Below, in pieces: positions 42,391-50,803 of a stretch of DNA of 64,000 nucleotides. The translations under genes and the position numbers were made by a program. The stretch lies in contig NZ_JAHXBF010000011.1 in assembly GCF_020103695.1 (NCBI RefSeq), positions 310,001 through 374,000 on the forward strand. The letters are read 5' to 3'. The DNA comes from Hyalangium versicolor. Lineage in GTDB: Bacteria; Myxococcota; Myxococcia; Myxococcales; Myxococcaceae. Below the pieces are notes generated by a model. It did no database searches and was not told the DNA's origin. It worked only from the letters and a program-made list of their open reading frames with translations. Position 1 is the stretch's first letter. Each line of letters begins with the position of its first letter.

Positions 42391-45078
42391 TCACAGGTGG
42401 CGGAGGAACTCCAGCACACTGGGCTGATTGCGGCGCTCGGACTCCACGCACACGCGGATGGCCTCGAGCGAGCGGGTGAGCTCTCTCGGGCCGCCCTCGA
42501 TCTGCGCCACGCGGGGCTTCAGCAGTGCCTCGGCCTCAGCGCGCTGCGACTCCTCGCAGAAGACCCTCGTGATCCCAATGAGCCGGCCCACCTCGTCCGA
42601 GCGAAGCCTGCTCGCGAACTTGTCGAAGTTCTGCTGGTAGAACTCCCAGGCCAGCGCGCGGGTCTCCGGTCTGTACAAGGCGCCCTGGAGGATGCGCTGG
42701 GTGTCACGCACGTCGAACTCGTCTCCGGCCACCAGCGTCAGGGCTCGCTTCGCCAACGCGGGATCCTGGAAGCCCCCGAGCAGGCCGAGCAGCTCCGCAC
42801 GCTCGTTCCGGTCCTGCTCCTTGCGCGCCTGGGCGAGGATCTGCTCGAAGAGGTTCGTGTCTCCCTTGCGCACGGCGATCTGCAAGGCCGGCCGAGCCAG
42901 TTCCAGATCCACGGCCTTGCGGTCCGCCAGCCACGCCTTCGCAAGCCGCCCCGCCTCCTGGCTGAGTGCGGGGTCCTGCCCCATACCGGCCGCGAGCGAG
43001 AGGAGCTGCCAACGCAGTTCCTTCACCTCATCGCTCTCGCCGGGTGACGACTTCCAGCCCAGCGCGCGAGCCCGGGGACCGTAGAGGGTGCGCACCCACT
43101 TCCGGAAGCGCTGCTGATCCGCCTCGGGAAGCAAGGAGATGTGAACGGAGAACAAGAGCTGGAGACCTCCATCGAGGACGAGAGAGCTGGGATCCGAGGC
43201 AGTGGAGGGAACCATCTTCAGCGCCTCGCCCAGGAGCACGTCCCCCCGATCCACTCCGGCCTTCACGTCTCCCAGAAGCGTCAGCCGCTCCGAGATCGTG
43301 AGTGTGCCAGCGGGAGTCGCCCACAGGGGGCTGAGCTGCTCGCGCGTATAGCCCGAGCGGTAGTAGCCCGTTCCCTCCGCGTTGAGCAGCACCCACGTGG
43401 GGCAGCCGGACAGGGACAAGGGCAGCTCGCCCGTCTCCGCGGACAGCACCGTGCACGCGCGCGTGGTGTCCTTGCCCCGGCCCGCGCGCGCGCACACGGG
43501 GACGTTCCACTTCTGTGCCTTCGAGCCCGGGGAGCCCGCCGGCAGGAAGCGCTCCTGCGACAGCTTCAGCACAGGCTGCGCCCCCGCCTTGCACTCGAGA
43601 GCGGCGGAGATGCGCGGAGCGCCCGGCTGCTCGATGAAGCTCTGGAAGACGTGAGCCGTATCGGGGCCCAGCGTCTTTCCGATGGTGGCCACGAAGTCCT
43701 CCGTGGTGGCCACGCCCCAGGCGTGCTCCCGGACATGGGCGCGCAGCATGTCGCGCACGGGCTCCAGGCCGCGCCAGCCCTGCAACATGTTGAGCAGCGA
43801 GGCGCCCTTGGCATACGTGGTGCCGTTGTCGAACGAGCCGATGATGTCGTCGTTCGTGGTGATGGGCTTGCGCAGGGGCGGCGTGGCGGTAAGCGAGTCC
43901 ACCTGAAGTGCAAACGCGAGGGAGTTCGCCTGCCCGTCCAGCGCGAAGTTCCACGACGGCTCGAATTGATCGGTGATCTTCGTGTCCAGCCACGAGGTGA
44001 GGGACTCGTTCAGCCAGATGTCATCCCACCACCGGCAGGTGACGACGTCCCCGAACCAGTAGTGGCCCAACTCATGGATGGCGATGTTCGCGTAGGCCCT
44101 GCGGCGCATGACCGTCTCCTCGCCCGGGCGGATCAAGGTGAGGGGCTGGCCGAGCGCGACGATGCCCGGGTGCTCCATGGTCCCCCAGTAGCGAGGCACC
44201 ACCGCCACATCGAGCTTCTCGTAGGGATAGGGCTGATCGAAGAAATCCTCGAGCAGGGTGATGATGCGCGGGGTGACCTTGACGGCGTAGGCCGTCTCGG
44301 CGCCACGGCCCTTGGGAACGATGAAGCGCAGTGGCACATGGTTGCGGCCAATGGGGCTGCCCTCCACGAGATCGAACGGACCCACCACGAAGGCCACCAG
44401 GTAGCTGGGCATGGGGCGGCTCTCGGCGAAGGTGACGCGCTTGAGGCCGCCGGCCAGCGGCTCCTCCGAGGCGATGGGCGAGTTGGCCAGGGCCACGTGC
44501 TCCTGCTTCACCGTGAAGCGCAGCACCCAAGGCACCTTGAAGCCCGGCTCGTCGAAGCACGGGAAGGCGCGCCGCGCATCGATGGGCTCGAAGAAGGTGT
44601 AGAGGTAGGGCTGGCCCCCCTCCTCCACCGAATAGAGGCCCTGGCTGCGCTCGCGATCCGTGTGGCCCTGAAACGAGAGGATGAGCTGGGCATGTCCGGG
44701 GCTGAGCGGCTCGGCGAGCAGAACGCCCAGCCGCCCCTCGCTGGCGGTGACGGGCCTGGCCTCCACCGCGCGACCGCCGCTGAGGACACGTGCCTGGGTG
44801 ATCTCGAGATCCTGCGCGTGCAGCCACACCTGACGCGTGGGCTCGCGCACATCGAGATCGACGGTGACGGTGCCGGAGTACGTAGGCTCGGACGGGAGCA
44901 GGGTCAGGTCCAGCAGGTAGTGCACCGGACGCACCGCCTCGCCCAGACGCAGAGCGGGAGGCTGCGGCTCGGGCCAGCTCGGAGTGGCGGCCGGGGGAGC
45001 TGCCGAAGCCGGGGGCTCGGGAGCGTGAGCGCAGTGGAGAGCGACGAGGGCCAGGAGCGGAAGGAGGAACGGGCGCAT
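42391..45078 (-). CDS. M1 family metallo-aminopeptidase, lipoprotein
   Basis: This 895-residue protein has a lipoprotein signal (LLALVALHC). The zinc site is HELGHYWFGD with the downstream Glu in 'WLNESLTSWLDTKI'. The exopeptidase motif reads GTMEHPG, where most members have GxMEN. The N-terminal beta-saddle ('YLLDLTLLPSEPTYSGTVTV') and helical ERAP1-like C-terminus complete the architecture of aminopeptidase N. It should cleave N-terminal residues from peptides at the cell surface, fitting a protein-scavenging predator. The start is M20 of the longer frame. Confidence 0.9.
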   Translation of the reverse strand: MRPFLLPLLALVALHCAHAPEPPASAAPPAATPSWPEPQPPALRLGEAVRPVHYLLDLTLLPSEPTYSGTVTVDLDVREPTRQVWLHAQDLEITQARVLSGGRAVEARPVTASEGRLGVLLAEPLSPGHAQLILSFQGHTDRERSQGLYSVEEGGQPYLYTFFEPIDARRAFPCFDEPGFKVPWVLRFTVKQEHVALANSPIASEEPLAGGLKRVTFAESRPMPSYLVAFVVGPFDLVEGSPIGRNHVPLRFIVPKGRGAETAYAVKVTPRIITLLEDFFDQPYPYEKLDVAVVPRYWGTMEHPGIVALGQPLTLIRPGEETVMRRRAYANIAIHELGHYWFGDVVTCRWWDDIWLNESLTSWLDTKITDQFEPSWNFALDGQANSLAFALQVDSLTATPPLRKPITTNDDIIGSFDNGTTYAKGASLLNMLQGWRGLEPVRDMLRAHVREHAWGVATTEDFVATIGKTLGPDTAHVFQSFIEQPGAPRISAALECKAGAQPVLKLSQERFLPAGSPGSKAQKWNVPVCARAGRGKDTTRACTVLSAETGELPLSLSGCPTWVLLNAEGTGYYRSGYTREQLSPLWATPAGTLTISERLTLLGDVKAGVDRGDVLLGEALKMVPSTASDPSSLVLDGGLQLLFSVHISLLPEADQQRFRKWVRTLYGPRARALGWKSSPGESDEVKELRWQLLSLAAGMGQDPALSQEAGRLAKAWLADRKAVDLELARPALQIAVRKGDTNLFEQILAQARKEQDRNERAELLGLLGGFQDPALAKRALTLVAGDEFDVRDTQRILQGALYRPETRALAWEFYQQNFDKFASRLRSDEVGRLIGITRVFCEESQRAEAEALLKPRVAQIEGGPRELTRSLEAIRVCVESERRNQPSVLEFLRHL

Positions 45079-45128
45079 GGCGCGCGAACCTAGCACCCCA
45101 CGCTTCCGTACTGCTTGTCGCGAGCCGT

Positions 45129-47273
45129 GTGCCACGCGAAGCTCTCCGGGTGACCGACTCCGTTCGAATCCTCATCCATGAGCCCACCCGGACCCTGGTC
45201 CGCTGCACGGGTGGGCATGTGCAGCTCATCCGCGAAGGGCGCGAGGTCGCCAACGCATACGGTTCCTCGACGACCTCCGACGAGCTGGGACTCGCCGAGG
45301 ATGGGACCCTCTTTCTGGGAGACCAGGGGTTCTTCGATCTTCAGGCTCCGACACTGCGGCGCCGCAATTGGGACGGGATCGCTTCCCACGGCTGCAAGAC
45401 CCTTCATCCGACGGGCCAGGTTGCGCTCGTCATGACGCGGGCCCCTGTCAACGACCCAAGTACCTATGGGCCCGTACGCGAGTTTCATGCGCGCGTCCGG
45501 CCCAACACCTTTCAGTTGGTCCTTGTCTCTCCCACGGGGCAGCTCGAGACCTTGGCGGAAGGCAGTGTTGTGGCGGAGAGCGGTGGGCGCCGGTTCAAAT
45601 ACCTTGCGCGGCCGGTCTTCGCCCCCGATGGCAAGCACTGGGCCATTCTCGTGAACGAGTCTCTCGCTGCCGCGCCGTACCATGATCGGCGAGTCCTTCT
45701 CGGAAGGGCCGACCGCATACTGGCACACCATCGGCTCTCCTTCTCCCCCGAGGTCGCGCGTGCCTCGTTTGATCTGAAGCGCGGAATGTTCTTGCTCACC
45801 GAGCGCGTGAGGCTCCTCGCGATGTCACTGGAGGACGGGCGCGTGATGGCTGAGCGCGAGTTGCCAGGACCGACCGACACACGCGCGGGCCAGGGCCTGA
45901 TCCGGAGCGCGCTGCTGCCGGTGCCTGAGGGCCTGGTGGCCGTGTTCGCGGAAGAGAAGAAGGCGTCCTACGCCCTCTACGAGTTCGACCCGGCCACGCT
46001 CGCGAGTCGTGGACGGTGGGCCGACGTGGCGCCGATTCACGATGCCGACGGAGAATTCGGGCTTGCCTCGCTCGCAGCGAACTCCGGCGGTACCGCGGCC
46101 GGCATCGTCTGGGCCCCCGCGGTGCATCCCATGGCCCTCATCCATGCCGACTCGACATGGCGCGAAGGTCCCCTCGCCCTGAGGAATGTGCCGGAGCCCC
46201 CGAAGAGTCGTGGGTTCGAGCCCAAGACGGGAGCTGACCTGGTGCAGGCGAGCCCTGAGGATCGCGTCGCGCTGGCGGGAGAACTCCTAGACCGGCGCGA
46301 GCGCTCTCTCCTCTTCGTTCCGCTCGTTCGAGCCTACCCGGAGAGCTTTCATCCCCACCTGGCACGCATGCTCGCGTGGCCAGGTGAGTGGAAGGCTCTG
46401 CTGAAGCAGTTGGATTGGCGGCGGTGGAGCGAGATCGCCCGGGGGGCGAGTGATCCTCTCGTGGATGCCATGGCGGAGACCACGCGCCGCCTCGAAGGCC
46501 GGGCCCTGGAGCTCGAGCTCCTTCTCGCCGCCGACACGCCGCGCGCGCTCATGCGGCTGGCGGATCTCGCGCGAGAGATCCCACTTGTCCACGAGAGCGC
46601 CACCAAGAGTGGTTGCCTCGAGATCCCAGCCCAAGGCCCCGCGGTGCGCCGCTTCGATCCCAACGAGCGCGTCCTTCACGCCGTCCCCACGAGTGAGGCT
46701 CCACGCGCAGACGCGCTGCAACTCGAGACAGGCTTGGAGCCGCAGACCTGGCTCGAGGAGCCGCGAGGCATCTACTGCCTTCTGCCTCCCGCCCATCTCG
46801 CGCGTGTCCCTCTCGAACTCGTACACTGCGATTCGTCAGACAGACTCCAGGCTTTCCATTTCGCCATCAGCGCATGCCAGAAACCGGGGTGTGACGAGTG
46901 GGCCGCCTACTACGAGGCGCGAGCCGGGATACAACCCGGGCATCTGCGGCTGATCTCGGATCCCTTGGAGCAGCAGGAAATGATCATGGATGAGCGCATT
47001 TACTGTCGGGGCGAGAGGGAGAAGCAGCCTGCGCCCAAGCGAGTGGAGCTCTCTCCCTTCGATCCCGCCGATTCGAGAACCCCGCTCGGGCGCATCGGGG
47101 GACGGCCCAAGTGGACACAAAGTCCCGAGGTTCCCTCCTGTCCGGAGTGTGAACGCGCAATGTTCTTCGTCGGGCAGCTCGACACGGCAGGGCTCGATAT
47201 CTTGTACTTTGATCTCTTCGCGTTCGTTTGTGAGCGCTGCGCAATCACCGTGCAGGTTCGCCAGAACACCTGA
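45129..47273 (+). CDS. Large hypothetical protein with C-terminal zinc-ribbon, DUF1963-like end
   Basis: I do not recognise most of this protein of about 714 residues. Residues about 1-330 have the repeated strand pattern of a WD40- or beta-propeller-like fold ('HPTGQVALVMTRAPVND', 'VFAPDGKHWAILVNESL'). Residues about 370-500 are helical. The C-terminal 80 residues read 'IGGRPKWTQSPEVPSCPECE' and '...FDLFAFVCERCAITVQVRQ', with two CxxC pairs and a QLD phrase; this resembles the end of DUF1963/YwqG proteins. No signal peptide is present. The start is GTG at 45129, with GTG at 45150 a good alternative. It is divergent from the M1 peptidase gene. Confidence 0.65.
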   Translation: MPREALRVTDSVRILIHEPTRTLVRCTGGHVQLIREGREVANAYGSSTTSDELGLAEDGTLFLGDQGFFDLQAPTLRRRNWDGIASHGCKTLHPTGQVALVMTRAPVNDPSTYGPVREFHARVRPNTFQLVLVSPTGQLETLAEGSVVAESGGRRFKYLARPVFAPDGKHWAILVNESLAAAPYHDRRVLLGRADRILAHHRLSFSPEVARASFDLKRGMFLLTERVRLLAMSLEDGRVMAERELPGPTDTRAGQGLIRSALLPVPEGLVAVFAEEKKASYALYEFDPATLASRGRWADVAPIHDADGEFGLASLAANSGGTAAGIVWAPAVHPMALIHADSTWREGPLALRNVPEPPKSRGFEPKTGADLVQASPEDRVALAGELLDRRERSLLFVPLVRAYPESFHPHLARMLAWPGEWKALLKQLDWRRWSEIARGASDPLVDAMAETTRRLEGRALELELLLAADTPRALMRLADLAREIPLVHESATKSGCLEIPAQGPAVRRFDPNERVLHAVPTSEAPRADALQLETGLEPQTWLEEPRGIYCLLPPAHLARVPLELVHCDSSDRLQAFHFAISACQKPGCDEWAAYYEARAGIQPGHLRLISDPLEQQEMIMDERIYCRGEREKQPAPKRVELSPFDPADSRTPLGRIGGRPKWTQSPEVPSCPECERAMFFVGQLDTAGLDILYFDLFAFVCERCAITVQVRQNT

Positions 47274-47294
47274 AGAGAGATGCCTGAGAGGCAC

Positions 47295-48215
47295 CTACTT
47301 GCTCCCAGGCCGCCTCCCAGGGGCAGGACGCTCCCCGCGCAGGCGGGGCTTCTCGCGGGTGAAGACCTCCGCCACGAAGTCGAGGACCGCACGCACGCGC
47401 GGGACTCGCTGGAGGTCCTGATGCACCACCAGCCAGGCCTCTCGGGGTGGCACGACATCCGGCTCGCAGAGCCGCACGAGGCCCTGCTCGACATCCACGA
47501 GATAACAAGGAAGCAAGGCCACCCCAGCTCCGGCCCGGGCAGCGGCCAACTGCGCATAGCGGCTATTGCTCCTGAGGACGAAGCTGGCCCCCTGCCCAAC
47601 CTCTTCCAGCCATTGCTTCTCGGGCGTGCCAGTCACGGAGTCGTCGTCCCCCACCAGCACATGCTCGCGCAGCGAGTCAGGTCGAGGACGCCCATGCCGA
47701 CGCACGTACTCGCGTGAGGCATAGAGCGCGAAGGCCAGCGTTCCCAGACGGCGCACGGCCAAGGTGGGCTCCAGAGGACGGAAGAGCCGCACCGCGACAT
47801 CCGCCTCCCGCCGCGAGAGATTGACGGCGCGGGCACTGGCGACCAGTTCCAGCCGCAGTTCCGGGTGACGCGTGCGAAGCTCAGACAGGTGAGGGGCCAG
47901 GAGTTGGCTCGCCACGGTGTCGGGAGCCGTGATCCGGACGAGGCCCGCTACCCGTGGCTCGGCCCCAGCGAGCTGCCGCTCCAGCGAAACCGTGGTCTCT
48001 TCGATCCGCCGCGCCGCCAGCACCGCCTGTTCTCCCGCCGGTGTCAGCCGCATGCCCTGGGAAGAGCGCTCCACGAGGGCAACCCCGACATCCCGCTGCA
48101 GTGCCGTCAGCCGACGCCCCACGGTCGCCTGGTTCACCCGGAGGTAGCGAGCTGCCGCGGAGAGTGAGCCGTGCTCCCGAAGCGCCAGGAGGTAGCGCAA
48201 ATCATTCCAGTCCAT
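47295..48215 (-). CDS. LysR family transcriptional regulator
   Basis: This 306-residue protein begins MDWNDLRYLLALREHGSLSA. The winged helix ('AAARYLRVNQATVGRRLTAL', 'LVERSSQGMRLTPAGEQAV') and effector-binding half are typical. The sequence is close in style to regulators of amino-acid and aromatic catabolic genes. It is divergent from the PLP-dependent dehydratase gene (79 bp), which is its probable target. An alternative ATG lies 18 bases upstream inside a dyad. Confidence 0.9.
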   Translation of the reverse strand: MDWNDLRYLLALREHGSLSAAARYLRVNQATVGRRLTALQRDVGVALVERSSQGMRLTPAGEQAVLAARRIEETTVSLERQLAGAEPRVAGLVRITAPDTVASQLLAPHLSELRTRHPELRLELVASARAVNLSRREADVAVRLFRPLEPTLAVRRLGTLAFALYASREYVRRHGRPRPDSLREHVLVGDDDSVTGTPEKQWLEEVGQGASFVLRSNSRYAQLAAARAGAGVALLPCYLVDVEQGLVRLCEPDVVPPREAWLVVHQDLQRVPRVRAVLDFVAEVFTREKPRLRGERPAPGRRPGSK

Positions 48216-48217
48216 GC

Positions 48218-48236
48218 CTCTGCATTTTTGCATGAG
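48218..48236. promoter_or_regulatory. Candidate operator dyad between LysR and dehydratase genes
   Basis: CTC-TGCA, a T-rich 4-base centre and TGCA-(T)-GAG form a dyad just upstream of the LysR start at 48215. Its location in the 78-bp divergent spacer fits an autoregulatory LysR site. Confidence 0.35.
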
Positions 48237-48293
48237 CAGCCTCGCGCATTCACGCACTGCACCCCGCGAAGGACCGTGGCACTGAGGAACTCC

Positions 48294-49292
48294 ATGAATG
48301 GAACGCCTCCCTCCCCTTCTTTCGAGTCCGTCCAGGCCGCCAGGACCCGCATCGCTCCCTTCATCCGGCACACTCCCCTGGAGCCTTCCTCGGCGTTGTC
48401 CACGAGAATTGGCGCCAGCGCCTTCCTCAAGCTGGAGTGCCTGCAGGTGACGGGCAGCTTCAAGCCACGCATCTCCTTCAACAAACTCCTGTCGACGAGC
48501 GCGGAGCAGCGGGCCCGGGGCGTCGTGGCCTCTTCGGCGGGAGGTCATGGCATCGGCCTGGCCCATGCCTCGCAGACGTTGGGAGTCCCCGCGCAGCTGT
48601 TCCTCCCTCGCTCGGTGGATGCTCGCAAGCTGGAGGTCATCCAGCGCTACGGGGTGCGGACGCACTTCCACGAATCCGTGGAGGCCGCGCGCAAGGCTGC
48701 ACGTGCCCACGCGCTCGAGCACGCCCAGCTCTTCGTCTCCGCCTATAATGATGCGGACGTCATCGCGGGAGGCGGAACGGTCGGAGTGGAGATCGTGGAA
48801 GATCTCCCCGGAGTGGACCTGGTGGTGGTGGGCGTCGGAGGCGGCGGGCTGCTGTCGGGCATGGGCCTGGCGCTCGAACGGATGGCACCCTCCGCGCGCC
48901 TCTGGGGCGTTCAGCCAGAAGACAGCCCGGTCCTGACGAAGTGGCTGGAGAAGGGCCAACCCGTGCCCGTGGAGACACGTCCCAACATCGCGGACGGGCT
49001 GGGGGCGCAGGTGGAAACGGACTCCCTCACCTTCCCGCTCCTCCAGCGGTTCGTGGACCGGATGCTGCTCGTGTCCGAGGCGGACATCCGCGATGCCATG
49101 GCCTGGCTGCTGGAGGAGCATCAGCTCGTCGTCGAGCCCTCCGGCGCTGCCCCAGTCGCGGCGCTGCTGCGCAACCCACCCGCAGGCTTCCGCAACGTGG
49201 TGGCCGTCATCACCGGGCGAAACATCAGCCGAGAACGGTACCTGAACCTGCTCAGCGCCCCCTCGCCCCCGAAGAACATGGGCGGGTCATGA
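48294..49292 (+). CDS. PLP-dependent threonine/serine dehydratase-like enzyme
   Basis: This 332-residue fold-type II PLP enzyme has the cofactor lysine in SFKPR and the phosphate-binding glycine loop as GVGGGGLLSG. The second PLP motif reads SSAGGHGIGLAHA; threonine dehydratases and serine racemases normally have an Asn (SAGNHAQG) there, so the usual contact to the PLP ring is changed. The C-terminal ACT-like regulatory domain of biosynthetic threonine dehydratase is absent, as in catabolic or racemase-type enzymes. Divergent LysR control suggests catabolism of an amino acid. The exact substrate is undecided. GAGGA lies five bases before the ATG. Confidence 0.82.
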   Translation: MNGTPPSPSFESVQAARTRIAPFIRHTPLEPSSALSTRIGASAFLKLECLQVTGSFKPRISFNKLLSTSAEQRARGVVASSAGGHGIGLAHASQTLGVPAQLFLPRSVDARKLEVIQRYGVRTHFHESVEAARKAARAHALEHAQLFVSAYNDADVIAGGGTVGVEIVEDLPGVDLVVVGVGGGGLLSGMGLALERMAPSARLWGVQPEDSPVLTKWLEKGQPVPVETRPNIADGLGAQVETDSLTFPLLQRFVDRMLLVSEADIRDAMAWLLEEHQLVVEPSGAAPVAALLRNPPAGFRNVVAVITGRNISRERYLNLLSAPSPPKNMGGS

Positions 49293-49425
49293 CGCACCTC
49301 TCCACCCACAATGTAGCTGAAGTATGAAAATGAATCCTTTTGTAGGTGGATAAGCAACTTTGGGCGCTTACCTCCGACAATTCAGGCATAAATCCTACGA
49401 CGCCTGATTTCACGAGGTTATCCCC

Positions 49426-50691
49426 GTGGCCCCCATCCAGAAGCTCTCCTCCCCCTCAATCCAGCCGCAGCCCTCTCGTCCGGCGGCGGCCTCCCCTCAG
49501 CCTGCTGCCCCCCCGACATCCCGCGCCGAGTCCCGCGCGGGCCGCCCGGTGGATGGCTTCGATGCAGCCCCCTCGAACCTCGTGGACCGCCCCGGTCGCG
49601 GCAATCTGGTGGCGCGTCCCTCGGGCCTGCGCCCCGGCTCTCCGCAGCTCCACACCCCGGAGCCGTCGGCACTGCGTCCGCTCACCACGCGCCAGCCGCT
49701 GGCCGCCTCGGAGCCGCTGAGCGCCCAGGCCGCAGGCAAGGTGGGCGGCGTCGACCCGAAGCCGACCCCCGCGGGCGAGCCCATCGTCGCGGTGTTCGAT
49801 GGAGGCGTGGACTACACGCACTCGGACCTGGACGACGCCATGTGGACCAACCCCGGCGAAATCGCCGGTGACGGCATCGACAACGACGGCAACGGCTACA
49901 CCGACGATGTCCACGGCTTCAACGTGGGCTTCAACTCGGGTGATCCGATGAAGGGCGAGGGCACGGACCACGGCACGCACGTGGCGGGCATCATCGCCTC
50001 CGAGGACAACGGCCAGGGCAGCACGGGCGTGGCCGCGGGCAAGGCGAAGGTCCTCTCGGTGGGAGGCCTGTACGACGGACAGGACCTGCTGACGAACTTC
50101 GAGCGCGCGGTGGACTACGTGGTGGACCAGAAGGCCCGAGGCGCCAACATCCGCGCGGTGAACGCCAGCTTCGGTGACGAGTACCGGGATGCGGCCTCGC
50201 AGAAGCGTTGGAAGGCGGCGGTGCAGAAGCTGGCCGACGCGGACATCCTGCTGGTGGCGGCCACGGCGAACGGCAACGGCAGCAACATGAACAACGTGCA
50301 GGACTTCCCGGCCAACGTGAACCTGCCGAACGTCATCACCGTGGCGGCCATGGACCGGAACAACGACAAGCTGGCGCGCTTCTCGTCACATGGCGACAAG
50401 GTGGTGGAGCTGGCCGCGGTGGGCGAGGACGTGCTGAGCACGGTGCCGGGCGGCCGCTGGGAAGAGATGAGCGGCACCTCGATGGCCACCCCGCGCGTGG
50501 CGGCCACCGCGGCGCTGATGTTCGCGGAGAACCCGAACCTGACGGCGGCGCAGGTGCGCGACCTGTTGATGAAGACGGTGCAGGTGGATCCGGACCTGAA
50601 GGGCAAGGTGAGCACGGGCGGCAAGCTGGACATCGCCGCCGCCGTGGCCGCCGCCAAGGCCAGCGCCACCGCCGCGTTCGCCAGCCGCTAG
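49426..50691 (+). CDS. Subtilisin-like (S8) serine protease without Sec signal
   Basis: This 421-residue protein starts at a GTG with GAGG some eight bases upstream. Residues about 1-115 are Pro/Ser/Ala-rich with no hydrophobic signal. The catalytic triad is Asp125 (AVFDGGVDYTHSDL), His182 (DHGTHVAGIIAS) and Ser352 (MSGTSMATPRVAA), with the oxyanion-hole Asn in AATANGNGSN. A calcium-like insert (DGIDNDGNGYTDDVHGFN) lies between Asp and His. The protease is complete and likely active. The lack of a Sec signal on such an enzyme is odd, and the disordered N-terminus may carry a non-classical export or autoinhibitory segment. Confidence 0.88.
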   Translation: MAPIQKLSSPSIQPQPSRPAAASPQPAAPPTSRAESRAGRPVDGFDAAPSNLVDRPGRGNLVARPSGLRPGSPQLHTPEPSALRPLTTRQPLAASEPLSAQAAGKVGGVDPKPTPAGEPIVAVFDGGVDYTHSDLDDAMWTNPGEIAGDGIDNDGNGYTDDVHGFNVGFNSGDPMKGEGTDHGTHVAGIIASEDNGQGSTGVAAGKAKVLSVGGLYDGQDLLTNFERAVDYVVDQKARGANIRAVNASFGDEYRDAASQKRWKAAVQKLADADILLVAATANGNGSNMNNVQDFPANVNLPNVITVAAMDRNNDKLARFSSHGDKVVELAAVGEDVLSTVPGGRWEEMSGTSMATPRVAATAALMFAENPNLTAAQVRDLLMKTVQVDPDLKGKVSTGGKLDIAAAVAAAKASATAAFASR

Positions 50692-50703
50692 GCCAGACAT
50701 CTT

Positions 50704-50735
50704 CCCGGGATGTGCTGATCCGCTCGCATCCCGGG
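50704..50735. terminator. Hairpin terminator between protease and NRPS genes
   Basis: CCCGGGATG (50704-50712) and CATCCCGGG (50727-50735) form a perfect 9-bp stem with a 14-base loop, just after the protease stop in the 112-bp gap to the convergent NRPS gene. It also sits 69 bp past the NRPS stop, so it may close the siderophore operon too. Confidence 0.6.
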
Positions 50736-50803
50736 CCTGCCACTGAAGGAAGCACAGCCACGGGCATCAGTGCAGCGTGGCGCCACGCGCTCGCTCACGC
50801 GGT

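Noticed and set aside
43141..45093. 650-codon plus-strand open frame opposite the M1 peptidase
   Set aside because: Antisense shadow of a gene with a full zinc site; composition is Arg/Gly/Gln-rich without structure.
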